A stretch of 64,000 nucleotides of DNA from Rubrivivax sp. (lineage in GTDB: Bacteria; Pseudomonadota; Gammaproteobacteria; Burkholderiales; Burkholderiaceae_C). A model generated the notes under the pieces. The model searched no databases. It was not told the DNA's origin and saw only the letters and a list, made by a program, of their open reading frames with translations. The DNA is taken from positions 124,001 through 188,000 of the forward strand of contig JADJHR010000003.1 in NCBI GenBank assembly GCA_016707445.1. Direction: 5' to 3'. Made by a program: the position numbers and the translations under genes. This document shows positions 40,562-49,053 of this stretch, one piece after another. The stretch's first letter is position 1. Each line of letters opens with the position of its first letter.

Positions 40562-43208
40562 CCGGGCCTGGTGCCGGGCCCATCGCGCTGGCCAACGTGT
40601 CGACCAGCGCGTCGGCGGAAAGGGTGCGGCCGCAATGCTCGGCCGCCGCAAAGGCCGCGTCGCCCAGCCTCTGGCGGGCGTGCTGCAACAAGGGCAGCAA
40701 GAAGGCATCGTCGTTGGCGTCACGCCGGATGCCGGTGGTTTCGCCCAGCGCTTCAGCAGCGCCGAACAGCCTTGCTGCAGCCTTGTCGTCACCGCGATTC
40801 GCGCACAGTCCGGCGCAGACCTCGAGCAGGCTTTTCTCGACCGGCAGTGAGCGGATGCGCGCGGCGATGGCGCGCACCTCGGTCAGCATCGGCACGGCCA
40901 TCGCCATCTGTTGGCGGCTGATGGCCACCATGGCGCGGTTCAGCTGTGCGATCGCGATGCTCTCGGGGTCGTCGAGTTCGCGTGCGATCTGCAGCACGCG
41001 GCAGTACAGGTCTTCGGCATCGTCGAGCGCGCCGTTGGCGTGGTGCAGTTGCGCCAGCGCGTTCAGCGCCGCCGCCAGCTGACGGCGTTCGCCCACATCC
41101 TGCGCCAGTGCCACAGCGCTTTCGTAGGTGCTGCGGGCCTGGTCGCGCAGGCCCAGTGCGACATAGGTCATGCCCAGCGGCTGCAGCACTGCGGCCATGC
41201 GGCCCTTGTCGCCGATGTCGGCAGCCAGTCGACGGCTTTCCTCGAGGTCGCGTCGCGCCTGCTCGTAGCGGCCGCTGAAATAGGCCAGCTGACCGGCGTC
41301 GCACAGCACGCGGCAGCGCGCAAAGCTGAGCTCAGCGGCCGGCACCCGGCCCAGCGCCTCGACGGTGATGCGGTAGCCGACCTCGAGCAGCCCACGCAGA
41401 CGCCAGTAGGTCTTGAGCACGAAGACCAGCTGCAGCCCGCGGTCGCGGCAGCGCAGGTCGACGCCGCACCAGGCGTGGGCGGCCAGCAGGTTTTCGCGTT
41501 CCTCGTCCAGGCGCTGCAGCCAGGCCGCCTGCTCGGGCCCGGCCAGATGCTGGCGCGCGGCTTCAGCCAGCTGCAGGCAGCATTCGACGTGGCGCCCGCG
41601 CGTCGCCGCCTCGTCGCCACCTGCGGCCAGCTTTTCCTGCGCGTAGGCGCGCACCGTCTCCAGCATGCGGTAGCGCGCGCCGCCGGCCTCCATCAGCACC
41701 AGCGACTTGCCCACCAGCTGCGCCAGCAGGTCGAGCACCTCGTCGGCCTGCAGGTCGTCACCGGCACCGACGGCCTCGGCGGCTTCCAGCGTGCAGCCAC
41801 CGGCAAACACCGCCAGGCGACGGAACAGCACGCGCTCGGGCTCGCTGAGCAGCTCGAAGCTCCAGTCGATCAGCGCGCGCAGGGTGCGCTGGCGCGGCAG
41901 CACCGTGCGGTCGCCGCTGACCAGCAGCCGGAAGCGGTCGTCCAGCCGCGCTGCGATGGCCTGCACCGACATCGCCCGCGTGCGCGCCGCGGCAAGTTCC
42001 AGCGCCAGCGGAATGCCGTCCAGCCGCCGGCAGATCTGCGCCACCGCGGCGGCGTTGTCGCGATCGAGCCTGAAGCGCGCCTGCGCCGCGCTGGCGCGCT
42101 CGACGAACAGGCGCACCGCTTCGTGGCGACCGAGCCGATCGGCGTCGACCTCGGCGGCATCGGCAGGCACCGACAGCGCGGGCACCGGATAGGTGGTCTC
42201 GCCGGCCACCTGCAGCACGTCGCGGCTGCTGGCCAGCACCTTCACGCCGGCGCCGGCCTGCAGCAGCTGCTTGGCCAGCATCGCGCAGGCCTGCAGCACA
42301 TGCTCGCAGTTGTCCAGGATCAGCAGCAGCGTCTTGTCGCGCACATGGCTCAGCAGTGATGCGGTCACCGTCTGGCCGACCTGTTCCTGCACGCCCAGCA
42401 CGCTGGCCAGCGCCTGCGGCACCAGGCGGGCGTCGGTCAACGGCGCCAGTTCGACCAGCCAGACGCCGTCGGGGTATTCGTCCAGCAGCTCGGCGCCCAG
42501 CTGTACCGAAAGACGTGACTTGCCGATGCCACCCATGCCCAGCAGCGTGAGCAGCCGGCAGCGCGCCAGCAGCGACCGCAGTTCGCCCAGCTCGCGCTCG
42601 CGGCCGACGAAGGAATCGAGCTGCTGCGCCAGGTTGTTGGGCGTGGCCTCCAGCGACCGCAGCGGCGGAAACTGCGCGCGCAGCCGCGGGTGCAGCAACT
42701 GGTGCACACGTTCGGGTGCCGCCAGGTCGCGCAGCCGCACGCTGCCCAGGTCGCGCAGCGCCAGCTCGGCAGGCAGCCGCGCCGCGACGCGTTCGGCCAG
42801 GTCTTGCGACAGCAGCACCTGGCCGCCGTGCGCGATGCCCATGATGCGTGCCGTGCGGTTGAGCACGGGGCCGAAGTAGTCGTCGTCGCGGCGCTCGCAG
42901 GGCCCCAGGTGCAGGCCGCAGCGCACCTGCAGCGGCAGCGCGCCGGGGTCTTGTGCCGAGGCGTCGGCCAGCGCCTGCTGCAGCTCAAGCACGGCCAGCA
43001 CGGCGTCCAGCGGCTCGTCGAACACGGCGTGGATGCCGTCGCCCGTGCGCTTGACCAGCCGCCCGCGATGCGCCTGCACGCTGGCGTGCGACAGCGCGTC
43101 GTGCCGGGCCAGCGCGCGCCGCATGCGATCGGGCTCACGCTCCCACCAGCGGGTGCTGCCTTCGATGTCGGTGAAGACAAAGGTGGCGACGAAAGAGTCG
43201 GAGGACAC
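40545..43208 (-). CDS. Class III nucleotide cyclase / NB-ARC ATPase / TPR regulator
   Basis: A protein of about 887 residues with three modules. The N-terminal class III cyclase domain (about 1-170) has FVFTDIEGSTRWW with the metal-binding Asp, VKRTGDGIHAVF with the second Asp and Lys, and VLNRTARIM with the Asn/Arg pair, so catalytic activity is plausible. The central NB-ARC/AAA ATPase (about 190-480) has GMGGIGKSRLSVQLG, LLILDNCEHV and GIPLALELAAAR. The C-terminal ~350 residues are TPR-like helices. The start is uncertain: GTG at 43208 sits next to the cyclase homology, and upstream alternatives reach 43310. Its target is unknown. Confidence 0.85.
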   Translation of the reverse strand: MSSDSFVATFVFTDIEGSTRWWEREPDRMRRALARHDALSHASVQAHRGRLVKRTGDGIHAVFDEPLDAVLAVLELQQALADASAQDPGALPLQVRCGLHLGPCERRDDDYFGPVLNRTARIMGIAHGGQVLLSQDLAERVAARLPAELALRDLGSVRLRDLAAPERVHQLLHPRLRAQFPPLRSLEATPNNLAQQLDSFVGRERELGELRSLLARCRLLTLLGMGGIGKSRLSVQLGAELLDEYPDGVWLVELAPLTDARLVPQALASVLGVQEQVGQTVTASLLSHVRDKTLLLILDNCEHVLQACAMLAKQLLQAGAGVKVLASSRDVLQVAGETTYPVPALSVPADAAEVDADRLGRHEAVRLFVERASAAQARFRLDRDNAAAVAQICRRLDGIPLALELAAARTRAMSVQAIAARLDDRFRLLVSGDRTVLPRQRTLRALIDWSFELLSEPERVLFRRLAVFAGGCTLEAAEAVGAGDDLQADEVLDLLAQLVGKSLVLMEAGGARYRMLETVRAYAQEKLAAGGDEAATRGRHVECCLQLAEAARQHLAGPEQAAWLQRLDEERENLLAAHAWCGVDLRCRDRGLQLVFVLKTYWRLRGLLEVGYRITVEALGRVPAAELSFARCRVLCDAGQLAYFSGRYEQARRDLEESRRLAADIGDKGRMAAVLQPLGMTYVALGLRDQARSTYESAVALAQDVGERRQLAAALNALAQLHHANGALDDAEDLYCRVLQIARELDDPESIAIAQLNRAMVAISRQQMAMAVPMLTEVRAIAARIRSLPVEKSLLEVCAGLCANRGDDKAAARLFGAAEALGETTGIRRDANDDAFLLPLLQHARQRLGDAAFAAAEHCGRTLSADALVDTLASAMGPAPGPATPCS

Positions 43209-43341
43209 GCGGACCAGGTGGTGGATCAAGGTGGACGCGCAGCCATTGTGTCGTGTTTCGGCGCTGCCGCCGAGTCGCGTGCGCCTTTGCACGAGAGGGC
43301 TGGATGGCACACCCGGACCGAGTCTTCAGGCGGTCACAATC

Positions 43342-43383
43342 GCCGCCTTACGTTCGTCGCACCACGTTCGCCGCCTCACGTTC
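43342..43383 (+). repeat. Three tandem 14-bp repeats in the divergent promoter region
   Basis: Units GCCGCCTTACGTTC, GTCGCACCACGTTC and GCCGCCTCACGTTC follow each other exactly, each ending ACGTTC. They lie between the cyclase regulator and the ankyrin gene, ending 29 bp before the latter's ATG. They could be repeated binding sites or a chance tandem duplication. Confidence 0.5.
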
Positions 43384-43412
43384 ACCCACGCACTTGGCCC
43401 TGACCAGACCGC

Positions 43413-44282
43413 ATGCTGCGCATCGTTCGATTCCTGCCCCTGGTGATGCTGGTTGCCTTCGTGGCCTGGTGCAGCGCCAGCAGTGACCGCCGGCGCGAGG
43501 CAGCACCGCAGCGCACCGAGCTGACCGAACTCATGCTGCAACAGGGACTGATCAGCACCGGCAGTCCGCGCAGCGAGGCGCTGGCCGACGCCGCCCGCGT
43601 GGCTGGCCCCAGCGGCATGAACCAGCTGCTGCACAGCGTGGCCGCCCAGGCCTCACCCGAGGCGCTGCGCTGGATCGTCGCCCATGGTGCCGATCCGGCC
43701 AGCGTCGGCACGCCGCAGGGCGTGCCGCTGCTGCAGCAGGCGGCGCGGCAACCCTCGTTCGTGCGCATGGACTACTTTCTCGGGCTGGGTCTGGATGCGC
43801 GCCAGCGTGGGCCCGGTGGCGACACCGTGCTGCACGTGGCGGCCCGCGCGGGGCTCGACGCGCGCGTGCTGCAGCTGCTGCTGTCCAAGGGCCTGAAGCT
43901 GACCGATGTGAATGACGCCGGGCAGACGGCGGTGCATGTGGCGGCGCTGAAATCACTGGGCCCGCTGGTGCAGGCCGGTGCCGACGTCGACGCCGTCGAC
44001 GCGCTGGGGCGATCGGCGCTGCACCTGGCGGCGGCCGAAAAACGCGCCGATCTGGTGGTCGAGCTGGTGCGCTTGCGGGCATCGGTGTTCAAGACCGACA
44101 ACCGGCAGCGCACGCCGCTGCACCTGGCCGCGCAATCCCGTTGCGAGCCCTGCGTCGACGCCCTGCTGGCCGCCGATGCGCCGCGCAGCGCGCGCGACAG
44201 CGACGGCCTGACCGCGCGTGACCTGGCGCAGGCCCGGCGCAGCAACAACAGCCGGTATCGGGACTGGACCGAGCGGCTGTAG
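43413..44282 (+). CDS. Ankyrin-repeat protein with N-terminal membrane/signal segment
   Basis: A 289-residue protein. A hydrophobic N-terminus (VRFLPLVMLVAFVAWC) acts as signal or anchor. Ankyrin repeats cover about residues 65-280, with clear units such as GDTVLHVAARAGLDARVLQLLLSKG, split here by LKLTDVNDAG, then QTAVHVAAL, LGRSALHLAAAEKRADLV and RTPLHLAAQSRCEPC. It likely mediates protein-protein contacts in the periplasm or at the membrane. It stands before the MCE operon with 43 bp between. Confidence 0.82.
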   Translation: MLRIVRFLPLVMLVAFVAWCSASSDRRREAAPQRTELTELMLQQGLISTGSPRSEALADAARVAGPSGMNQLLHSVAAQASPEALRWIVAHGADPASVGTPQGVPLLQQAARQPSFVRMDYFLGLGLDARQRGPGGDTVLHVAARAGLDARVLQLLLSKGLKLTDVNDAGQTAVHVAALKSLGPLVQAGADVDAVDALGRSALHLAAAEKRADLVVELVRLRASVFKTDNRQRTPLHLAAQSRCEPCVDALLAADAPRSARDSDGLTARDLAQARRSNNSRYRDWTERL

Positions 44283-44325
44283 TCGCTGCCGGGGCCGGGC
44301 CTGCGCGCGCCCTATCATCGTCTGC

Positions 44326-45114
44326 ATGGCTGCCACCGCCCCGCCGGCGCGATCACTGCTGCACGCGCTGCGGCGGGCGGCACACGTGTCGTGGCAGATG
44401 CTGAACCTGGGCGCGCTGGTGCTGGCACTGGCGATCACGCCGTCCAGCTACCGCCAGCCCTGGCGCCACCCGCTGACGCAGCAGGTGCTGCGTGCTGTGC
44501 TGCCGCTGCTGCCCTGGTTCACGCTGCTGGCGGCCGTGCTCAGCCTGGTCATCGTTCGCATCGTGCTGGTCACCGCGCTCAGTTACGGGCTGTCGCAGTT
44601 TGCGCTGGAGATGGTGATCCGCGTGCTGGTGATCGAGCTGATCCCGCTCACGGCGGCGTTGGCCGTGGCGCTGCGGGTGACCATGCCGATGGCCAGCGAA
44701 CTGGCGCAGGCGCGGCGCCAGGGCCGGCTGCAACACCAGCGTGCGGGCAGCGCACTGCGCGCCGAGATCGCGCCGCGGGTGCTGGCCGGCATCTTCAGCG
44801 TGCTGCTGCTGGCCGCCGTCAGCTCGGCGGTGGCGCTGCTGCTGGCCTATCTGCTGGCGCATGGCTTCACCCCTTGGGCCCTGCCACGTTTCACGCGCAT
44901 GGTCGGCCATGTGTTCAGCCCGGTGGTGGCGCTGGTCTTCGTGCTCAAGACCGGCGCGCTGGCGCTGGCGGTGTCGGTGGTGCCGATCGGGTCGGTACTG
45001 TACGGCGGTGACGGGCCGCCCGACTCGACCGAGCTGGAGCTCAGCGGCCTGGTTCGCATGTTCGTCGTCGTGCTGGCGGTCGAAGTGGCCGCATTGGCCG
45101 GAAACTACCTGTAG
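44326..45114 (+). CDS. MlaE-like permease of an MCE lipid-transport system
   Basis: A 262-residue inner-membrane protein of the MlaE/YrbE family with about five helices. Family-like segments are LPWFTLLAAVLSLVIVRIVL, VIRVLVIELIPLTAALAVAL and RVTMPMASELAQ. It is followed by an MCE protein and a lipoprotein, forming a lipid-shuttling complex between membranes. No MlaF-type ATPase gene is present in the operon, although MlaE proteins need one. Confidence 0.85.
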   Translation: MAATAPPARSLLHALRRAAHVSWQMLNLGALVLALAITPSSYRQPWRHPLTQQVLRAVLPLLPWFTLLAAVLSLVIVRIVLVTALSYGLSQFALEMVIRVLVIELIPLTAALAVALRVTMPMASELAQARRQGRLQHQRAGSALRAEIAPRVLAGIFSVLLLAAVSSAVALLLAYLLAHGFTPWALPRFTRMVGHVFSPVVALVFVLKTGALALAVSVVPIGSVLYGGDGPPDSTELELSGLVRMFVVVLAVEVAALAGNYL

Positions 45115-45118
45115 CCCC

Positions 45119-46138
45119 ATGGTCGATCCCGCAACCGATCCCGCAACCGATCCTGTCCCCGATCCCGCCCCGCCGCCGGAGGTCGATGCCCGCCTGGAGC
45201 GCCGCGCCGGGCTGCTGCTGCTGCTGTTCGTGCTGCTGGTCGGCGCGTCGATCGTCTACCTGCTGTATGCACGCGGCGCCTTCGAGGCCACGCAGCGCCT
45301 GGTGCTGGTGGCCGACGATTCCGAAGGCGTGCAGGTCGGCATGGACCTGACCTTCTCCGGCTTTGCGGTCGGGCGGGTGAGCCGCATCGAGCTGGCCGCC
45401 GATGGCAGCGCGCGCATCCTGGTCGACGTGCCGCTGCGCGATGCGCGCTGGCTGCGCAGCTCGAGCGTGTTCACGATGACGCGCTCGCTGCTGGGCGGCA
45501 CGGCCATCCGTGCCTACAGCGGCATCCTCAGTGATCCGCCGCTGCCTGACGGTGCCGAACGCAGCGTGCTGCTGGGTGACGCCGCGGCCGACGTGCCGCG
45601 CATCATGAACGAGGTGCGTGGCCTGGTGGCCAACCTGACGGCGCTGACCGCGTCCGACTCGGCACTGGCCACCGCACTCGACAAGGTCAACCAGGTGACG
45701 ACGCGGGTCGAATCGGGCATGGCCGGCAAGCGCGGCGCGCTCGACCTGCTGCTCGGCGCCGAGGCGCCCAAGCTCATTACCACGCTGGAGCGCAGCAACC
45801 AGCTGCTGGCCAACCTGGACGCGCTGGTGCGCCGCACCGACGGCGTGGTCGGGCGTGCCGACGAGAAGCTGCTGGGCGATCAGGGCCTGGTGGTCGACGG
45901 CCAGGCCACCGTGCGCCAGCTCAATCAGCTGCTGACCGAGGCGCGTGCCAGCCTGGGCAAGGTCGATGCGGTGCTGCGCGAAGCCGAGCTCGTGGCGCGC
46001 AACGCCCGTGTCGCCAGCACCGACCTGGGGCAGCTGCGCGCCGAGGTCGAATCCAGCCTGCGCAAGGTCGAACAGCTGGTCAACGAGGTGAATCGCCTGT
46101 GGCCGTTCAAACGCGACACCGAGGTGAAGCTGCCATGA
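45119..46138 (+). CDS. MCE-domain (MlaD-like) lipid-binding protein
   Basis: A 339-residue protein anchored by one helix (about 30-52). The single MCE domain is at about 60-140, with FEATQRLVLVADDSEGVQVG and VQVGMDLTFSGFAVGRVSRI. A long helical tail (about 150-335) has heptad-like character (LDKVNQVTTRVESGM, LEKSNQLL-type repeats) as in tunnel-forming MCE proteins. The N-terminus is a Pro/Asp/Thr repeat (DPATDPATDPVPDPA). It lies 4 bp after the permease gene and its stop overlaps the lipoprotein start (ATGA). Confidence 0.88.
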   Translation: MVDPATDPATDPVPDPAPPPEVDARLERRAGLLLLLFVLLVGASIVYLLYARGAFEATQRLVLVADDSEGVQVGMDLTFSGFAVGRVSRIELAADGSARILVDVPLRDARWLRSSSVFTMTRSLLGGTAIRAYSGILSDPPLPDGAERSVLLGDAAADVPRIMNEVRGLVANLTALTASDSALATALDKVNQVTTRVESGMAGKRGALDLLLGAEAPKLITTLERSNQLLANLDALVRRTDGVVGRADEKLLGDQGLVVDGQATVRQLNQLLTEARASLGKVDAVLREAELVARNARVASTDLGQLRAEVESSLRKVEQLVNEVNRLWPFKRDTEVKLP

Positions 46139-46833
46139 CCTGGGCCACATCGCCGCGTTTGCTGACCGCGCTGATCATGCTGACCGTGCTGGCCGGCTGT
46201 GCCGGCAGCAAGCCACCGCCCGACTGGCAGATGAACGCCCACGGTGCCTTGCAGCGCTCGGTGCAGGCCTATCTGGTCGGCAACGACCGCGTGGCCGGCG
46301 CCGAGCTCGACCGCGCGCGCGCCGAGATTTCGACCACCGGGCGCATCGACCTGATGGCGCGTGCCGAGCTGCTGCGCTGCGCGGCGCAGGCGGCGGCGCT
46401 GGCCTTCGACGATTGCCCCGGCTTCGAGCGCCTGCGCGCCGACGCGGCGCCGGCCGACCAGGCTTATGCCGACCTTCTGCGCGGTCGGCTGCAGGCCGGG
46501 CAGGCGGCACTGCTGCCAGCGCCGCAGCAGGCGCTGGCTCAGGTGCGGCCGGGGTCAGACGGCGAAGCCGCCGCCTTGCAGGCGGTGGCCGATCCGCTGT
46601 CGCGCCTGCTCGGTGCGGCCTTGCTGCTGCGCGCCGGCGGCGCCACCGCAGCCAGCGCTGCGCTGGCCGTCGACACCGCGTCGGCGCAGGGCTGGCGGCG
46701 GCCGCTGCTGGCCTGGCTGCGCCTGCAGCAGCTGCGTGCCGAACGCGCCGGCGACGCGACCGAGGCGCTGCGACTGGGCCGTCGCATCGAGCTGGTGCTG
46801 TCAGCGGGGTCACCCACGGCCGAGCCACGCTGA
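46135..46833 (+). CDS. MCE-operon lipoprotein, alpha-helical
   Basis: A 232-residue lipoprotein. The lipobox is TVLAGC (Cys22); the mature part is Ala-rich and helical (TPR-like spacing, e.g. LLRCAAQAAALAFDDC). Its ATG overlaps the MCE gene stop. Position and type fit the outer-membrane accessory protein of an MCE system, but it does not resemble the PqiC/ABC-type auxiliary lipoprotein that I know from other operons. A start at 46099 is open but lacks the signal sequence. Confidence 0.75.
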   Translation: MTWATSPRLLTALIMLTVLAGCAGSKPPPDWQMNAHGALQRSVQAYLVGNDRVAGAELDRARAEISTTGRIDLMARAELLRCAAQAAALAFDDCPGFERLRADAAPADQAYADLLRGRLQAGQAALLPAPQQALAQVRPGSDGEAAALQAVADPLSRLLGAALLLRAGGATAASAALAVDTASAQGWRRPLLAWLRLQQLRAERAGDATEALRLGRRIELVLSAGSPTAEPR

Positions 46834-46902
46834 GGCCCTGTCGGCGCAGGTCAGGCGTGCAGCGCTTAGCATGGCTGCGTCGCCACCGGCAGGAGCCCAT
46901 TC

Positions 46903-47880
46903 ATGCACTACACGCGTCTCGGCCGCAGCGGCCTGCAGGTCTCGCGCCTGTGCCTGGGCTGCATGACCTATGGCGATCCCGGCCGTGGCCAGCACCCCTG
47001 GACGCTGGACGAAGCGGCCAGCCGGCCGCTGATCCGGCAGGCGGTGGAAGCGGGGATCAACTTCTTCGACACCGCCAACGCCTACAGCGACGGCAGCTCG
47101 GAAGAGATCGTCGGCCGCGCGCTGCGCGACTTCGCGCGCCGCGACGAGATCGTGGTTGCGACCAAGGTCCGCTTTGCCGGCCGCCGCGCGCCCAACGTGG
47201 GCGGTTTGTCGCGCAAGGCCATCTTCCACGAGGTCGACGCCAGCCTGCAGCGCCTGGGCATGGACTTCGTCGACCTGTACCAGATCCACCGCTGGGACGC
47301 GGCCACACCGATCGAAGAGACGATGGAGGCGTTGCACGACCTGGTCAAGACCGGCAAGGTGCGATACCTGGGTGCGTCGTCGATGCCGGCCTGGCAGTTC
47401 GCCAAGGCGCAGCAGGTGGCGGCCGACAAGGGCTGGACACGCTTCATCAGCATGCAGCCTGAGCTGAGTCTGCTGTACCGCGAGGAAGAGCGCGAGATGC
47501 TGCCGCTGTGCCTGGACCAGGGCGTGGGCGTGATCCCCTGGAGCCCGCTGGCGCGCGGCCGGCTGGCGCGGCCCTGGGGCGAGAACACACCGCGCATCGG
47601 CAGCGACGCCTTCGGTGCCACGCTGTTTGCACACACCGAAGCCGCCGACCGTGGTGTGGCTGACGCACTGGCTGCGGTGTGCGCGCAGCGCGGCACGCCG
47701 CGGGCGCAGGTGGCGCTGGCCTGGGTGCTGGGCAAGGCCGGCGTGACGGCACCCATCGTCGGCGTGTCCAGGCCGGCGCAACTGGACGATGCGCTGGCCG
47801 CGCTCGAACTGAACTTGACGGCCGACGAGGTGGCCGCGCTGGAAACCCCCTACCTGCCGCATGCGGTGGTGGGGCACTGA
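46903..47880 (+). CDS. Aldo/keto reductase
   Basis: A 325-residue NADPH-dependent oxidoreductase of the AKR superfamily (TIM barrel). The catalytic tetrad is visible: Asp and Tyr in FFDTANAYSDGSSEE, Lys in EIVVATKVRF and His in DLYQIHRWD. The C-terminal cofactor segment is APIVGVSRPAQLDDALAAL. It resembles the YajO/L-glyceraldehyde-3-phosphate reductase group. The next gene's ribosome site lies just after its stop. Confidence 0.92.
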   Translation: MHYTRLGRSGLQVSRLCLGCMTYGDPGRGQHPWTLDEAASRPLIRQAVEAGINFFDTANAYSDGSSEEIVGRALRDFARRDEIVVATKVRFAGRRAPNVGGLSRKAIFHEVDASLQRLGMDFVDLYQIHRWDAATPIEETMEALHDLVKTGKVRYLGASSMPAWQFAKAQQVAADKGWTRFISMQPELSLLYREEEREMLPLCLDQGVGVIPWSPLARGRLARPWGENTPRIGSDAFGATLFAHTEAADRGVADALAAVCAQRGTPRAQVALAWVLGKAGVTAPIVGVSRPAQLDDALAALELNLTADEVAALETPYLPHAVVGH

Positions 47881-47900
47881 TGGCAATCGAAGGAGCCGAC

Positions 47901-49037
47901 ATGAACACGCCCGCCCTGCCCAGGACCGCGCTGCAGATGCAGTCGCTGATCAGTGCCGATGGCACGTTGACGCTGTCGCTGCACGAGGTGGCGGTGTCGG
48001 CACCGGCCGCCGACGAGGTGCTGCTGCGCGTGCAGGCGACGCCGATCAACCCATCCGACATCGGCCTGCTGTTCGGCGCCGCCGACCTGGCCACGCTGAA
48101 GGTGGTGGGCAGCGCCGACCGTCCGCAGGCCAGCGCGCAGGTGCCGCCGGCGGCGATGACGGCCATGGCGGCGCGTGTGGGGCAGTCGCTGCCGGTGGGC
48201 AATGAAGGCGCCGGCCTGGTGGTGGCTGCCGGCAGCTCGGCCGCGGCGCAGGCGCTGCTGGGGCGTACCGTGGCCGCCATCGGCGGCGCCATGTACGGCC
48301 AGTACCGTGCCGTCAAGGCCGCGCAGTGCCTGGCGCTGCCGGCTGGTGCCAGCGCGGAGCAGGGTGCGTCTTGCTTCGTCAATCCGCTGACCGCGCTGGG
48401 CATGACCGAAACCATGCGGCGTGAAGGCCACAGCGCGCTGGTGCACACGGCGGCGGCGTCCAATCTGGGGCAGATGCTGAACCGCATCTGCCTGAAGGAC
48501 GGCATCGGCCTGGTCAACGTGGTGCGCAAGCCGGCACAGGCCGAGCTGCTGCGTTCGCAAGGCGCGTTGCACGTGGTCGACCAGAGCGATCCGCAGTTTG
48601 CCGAGCGGCTGACCGACGCCATTTCGGCCACCGGCGCGACGATCGGTTTCGATGCCACCGGCGGCGGCCCGCTGGGCGGGCAGATTCTGTCCAGCATGGA
48701 AGACGCCCTGCAGCGCAAGGCCATTGAATACAGCCGTTATGGCAGCAGCACGCACAAGCAGGTCTATCTGTATGGAGGCCTGGACCTGAGGCCGACCGAA
48801 TTTCGCCGCAGCTTCGGCATGGCCTGGGGCATGGGCGGCTGGCTGCTGTTCCCGTTTCTCGGCCGCATCGGCGCCGAGGCCACGCAGGCGCTGAAGCAAC
48901 GCGTGGCCGACGAATTGCACAGCACCTTTGTCAGCCACTACAGCCACCGCGTCTCGCTGGCGCAGGCACTCAGCGCCGAGGCGATCGCCGGTTACGGCCG
49001 CCGCGCCACGGGCGAGAAGTACCTGATCACGCCCTGA
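47901..49037 (+). CDS. Zinc-binding-dehydrogenase-family (MDR) oxidoreductase
   Basis: A 378-residue medium-chain dehydrogenase/reductase. It has VLLRVQATPINPSDIGLLFG, GNEGAGLVVAAG and the cofactor region TAAASNLGQMLNRICLKDGI in place of the common GxGxxG. No structural or catalytic zinc Cys cluster is evident, so it resembles zinc-free quinone-oxidoreductase/crotonyl-CoA reductase-like MDRs. The start at 47901 is preferred because AGGAG lies at 47891-47895; an ATG at 47880 overlaps the upstream stop. Confidence 0.85.
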   Translation: MNTPALPRTALQMQSLISADGTLTLSLHEVAVSAPAADEVLLRVQATPINPSDIGLLFGAADLATLKVVGSADRPQASAQVPPAAMTAMAARVGQSLPVGNEGAGLVVAAGSSAAAQALLGRTVAAIGGAMYGQYRAVKAAQCLALPAGASAEQGASCFVNPLTALGMTETMRREGHSALVHTAAASNLGQMLNRICLKDGIGLVNVVRKPAQAELLRSQGALHVVDQSDPQFAERLTDAISATGATIGFDATGGGPLGGQILSSMEDALQRKAIEYSRYGSSTHKQVYLYGGLDLRPTEFRRSFGMAWGMGGWLLFPFLGRIGAEATQALKQRVADELHSTFVSHYSHRVSLAQALSAEAIAGYGRRATGEKYLITP

Positions 49038-49053
49038 GTGAAGGGGTGAATGC

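Noticed and set aside
43311..43412. 14-bp tandem repeats as replication iterons
   Set aside because: Only three copies, no Rep gene or AT-rich region nearby; a regulatory role is more likely.
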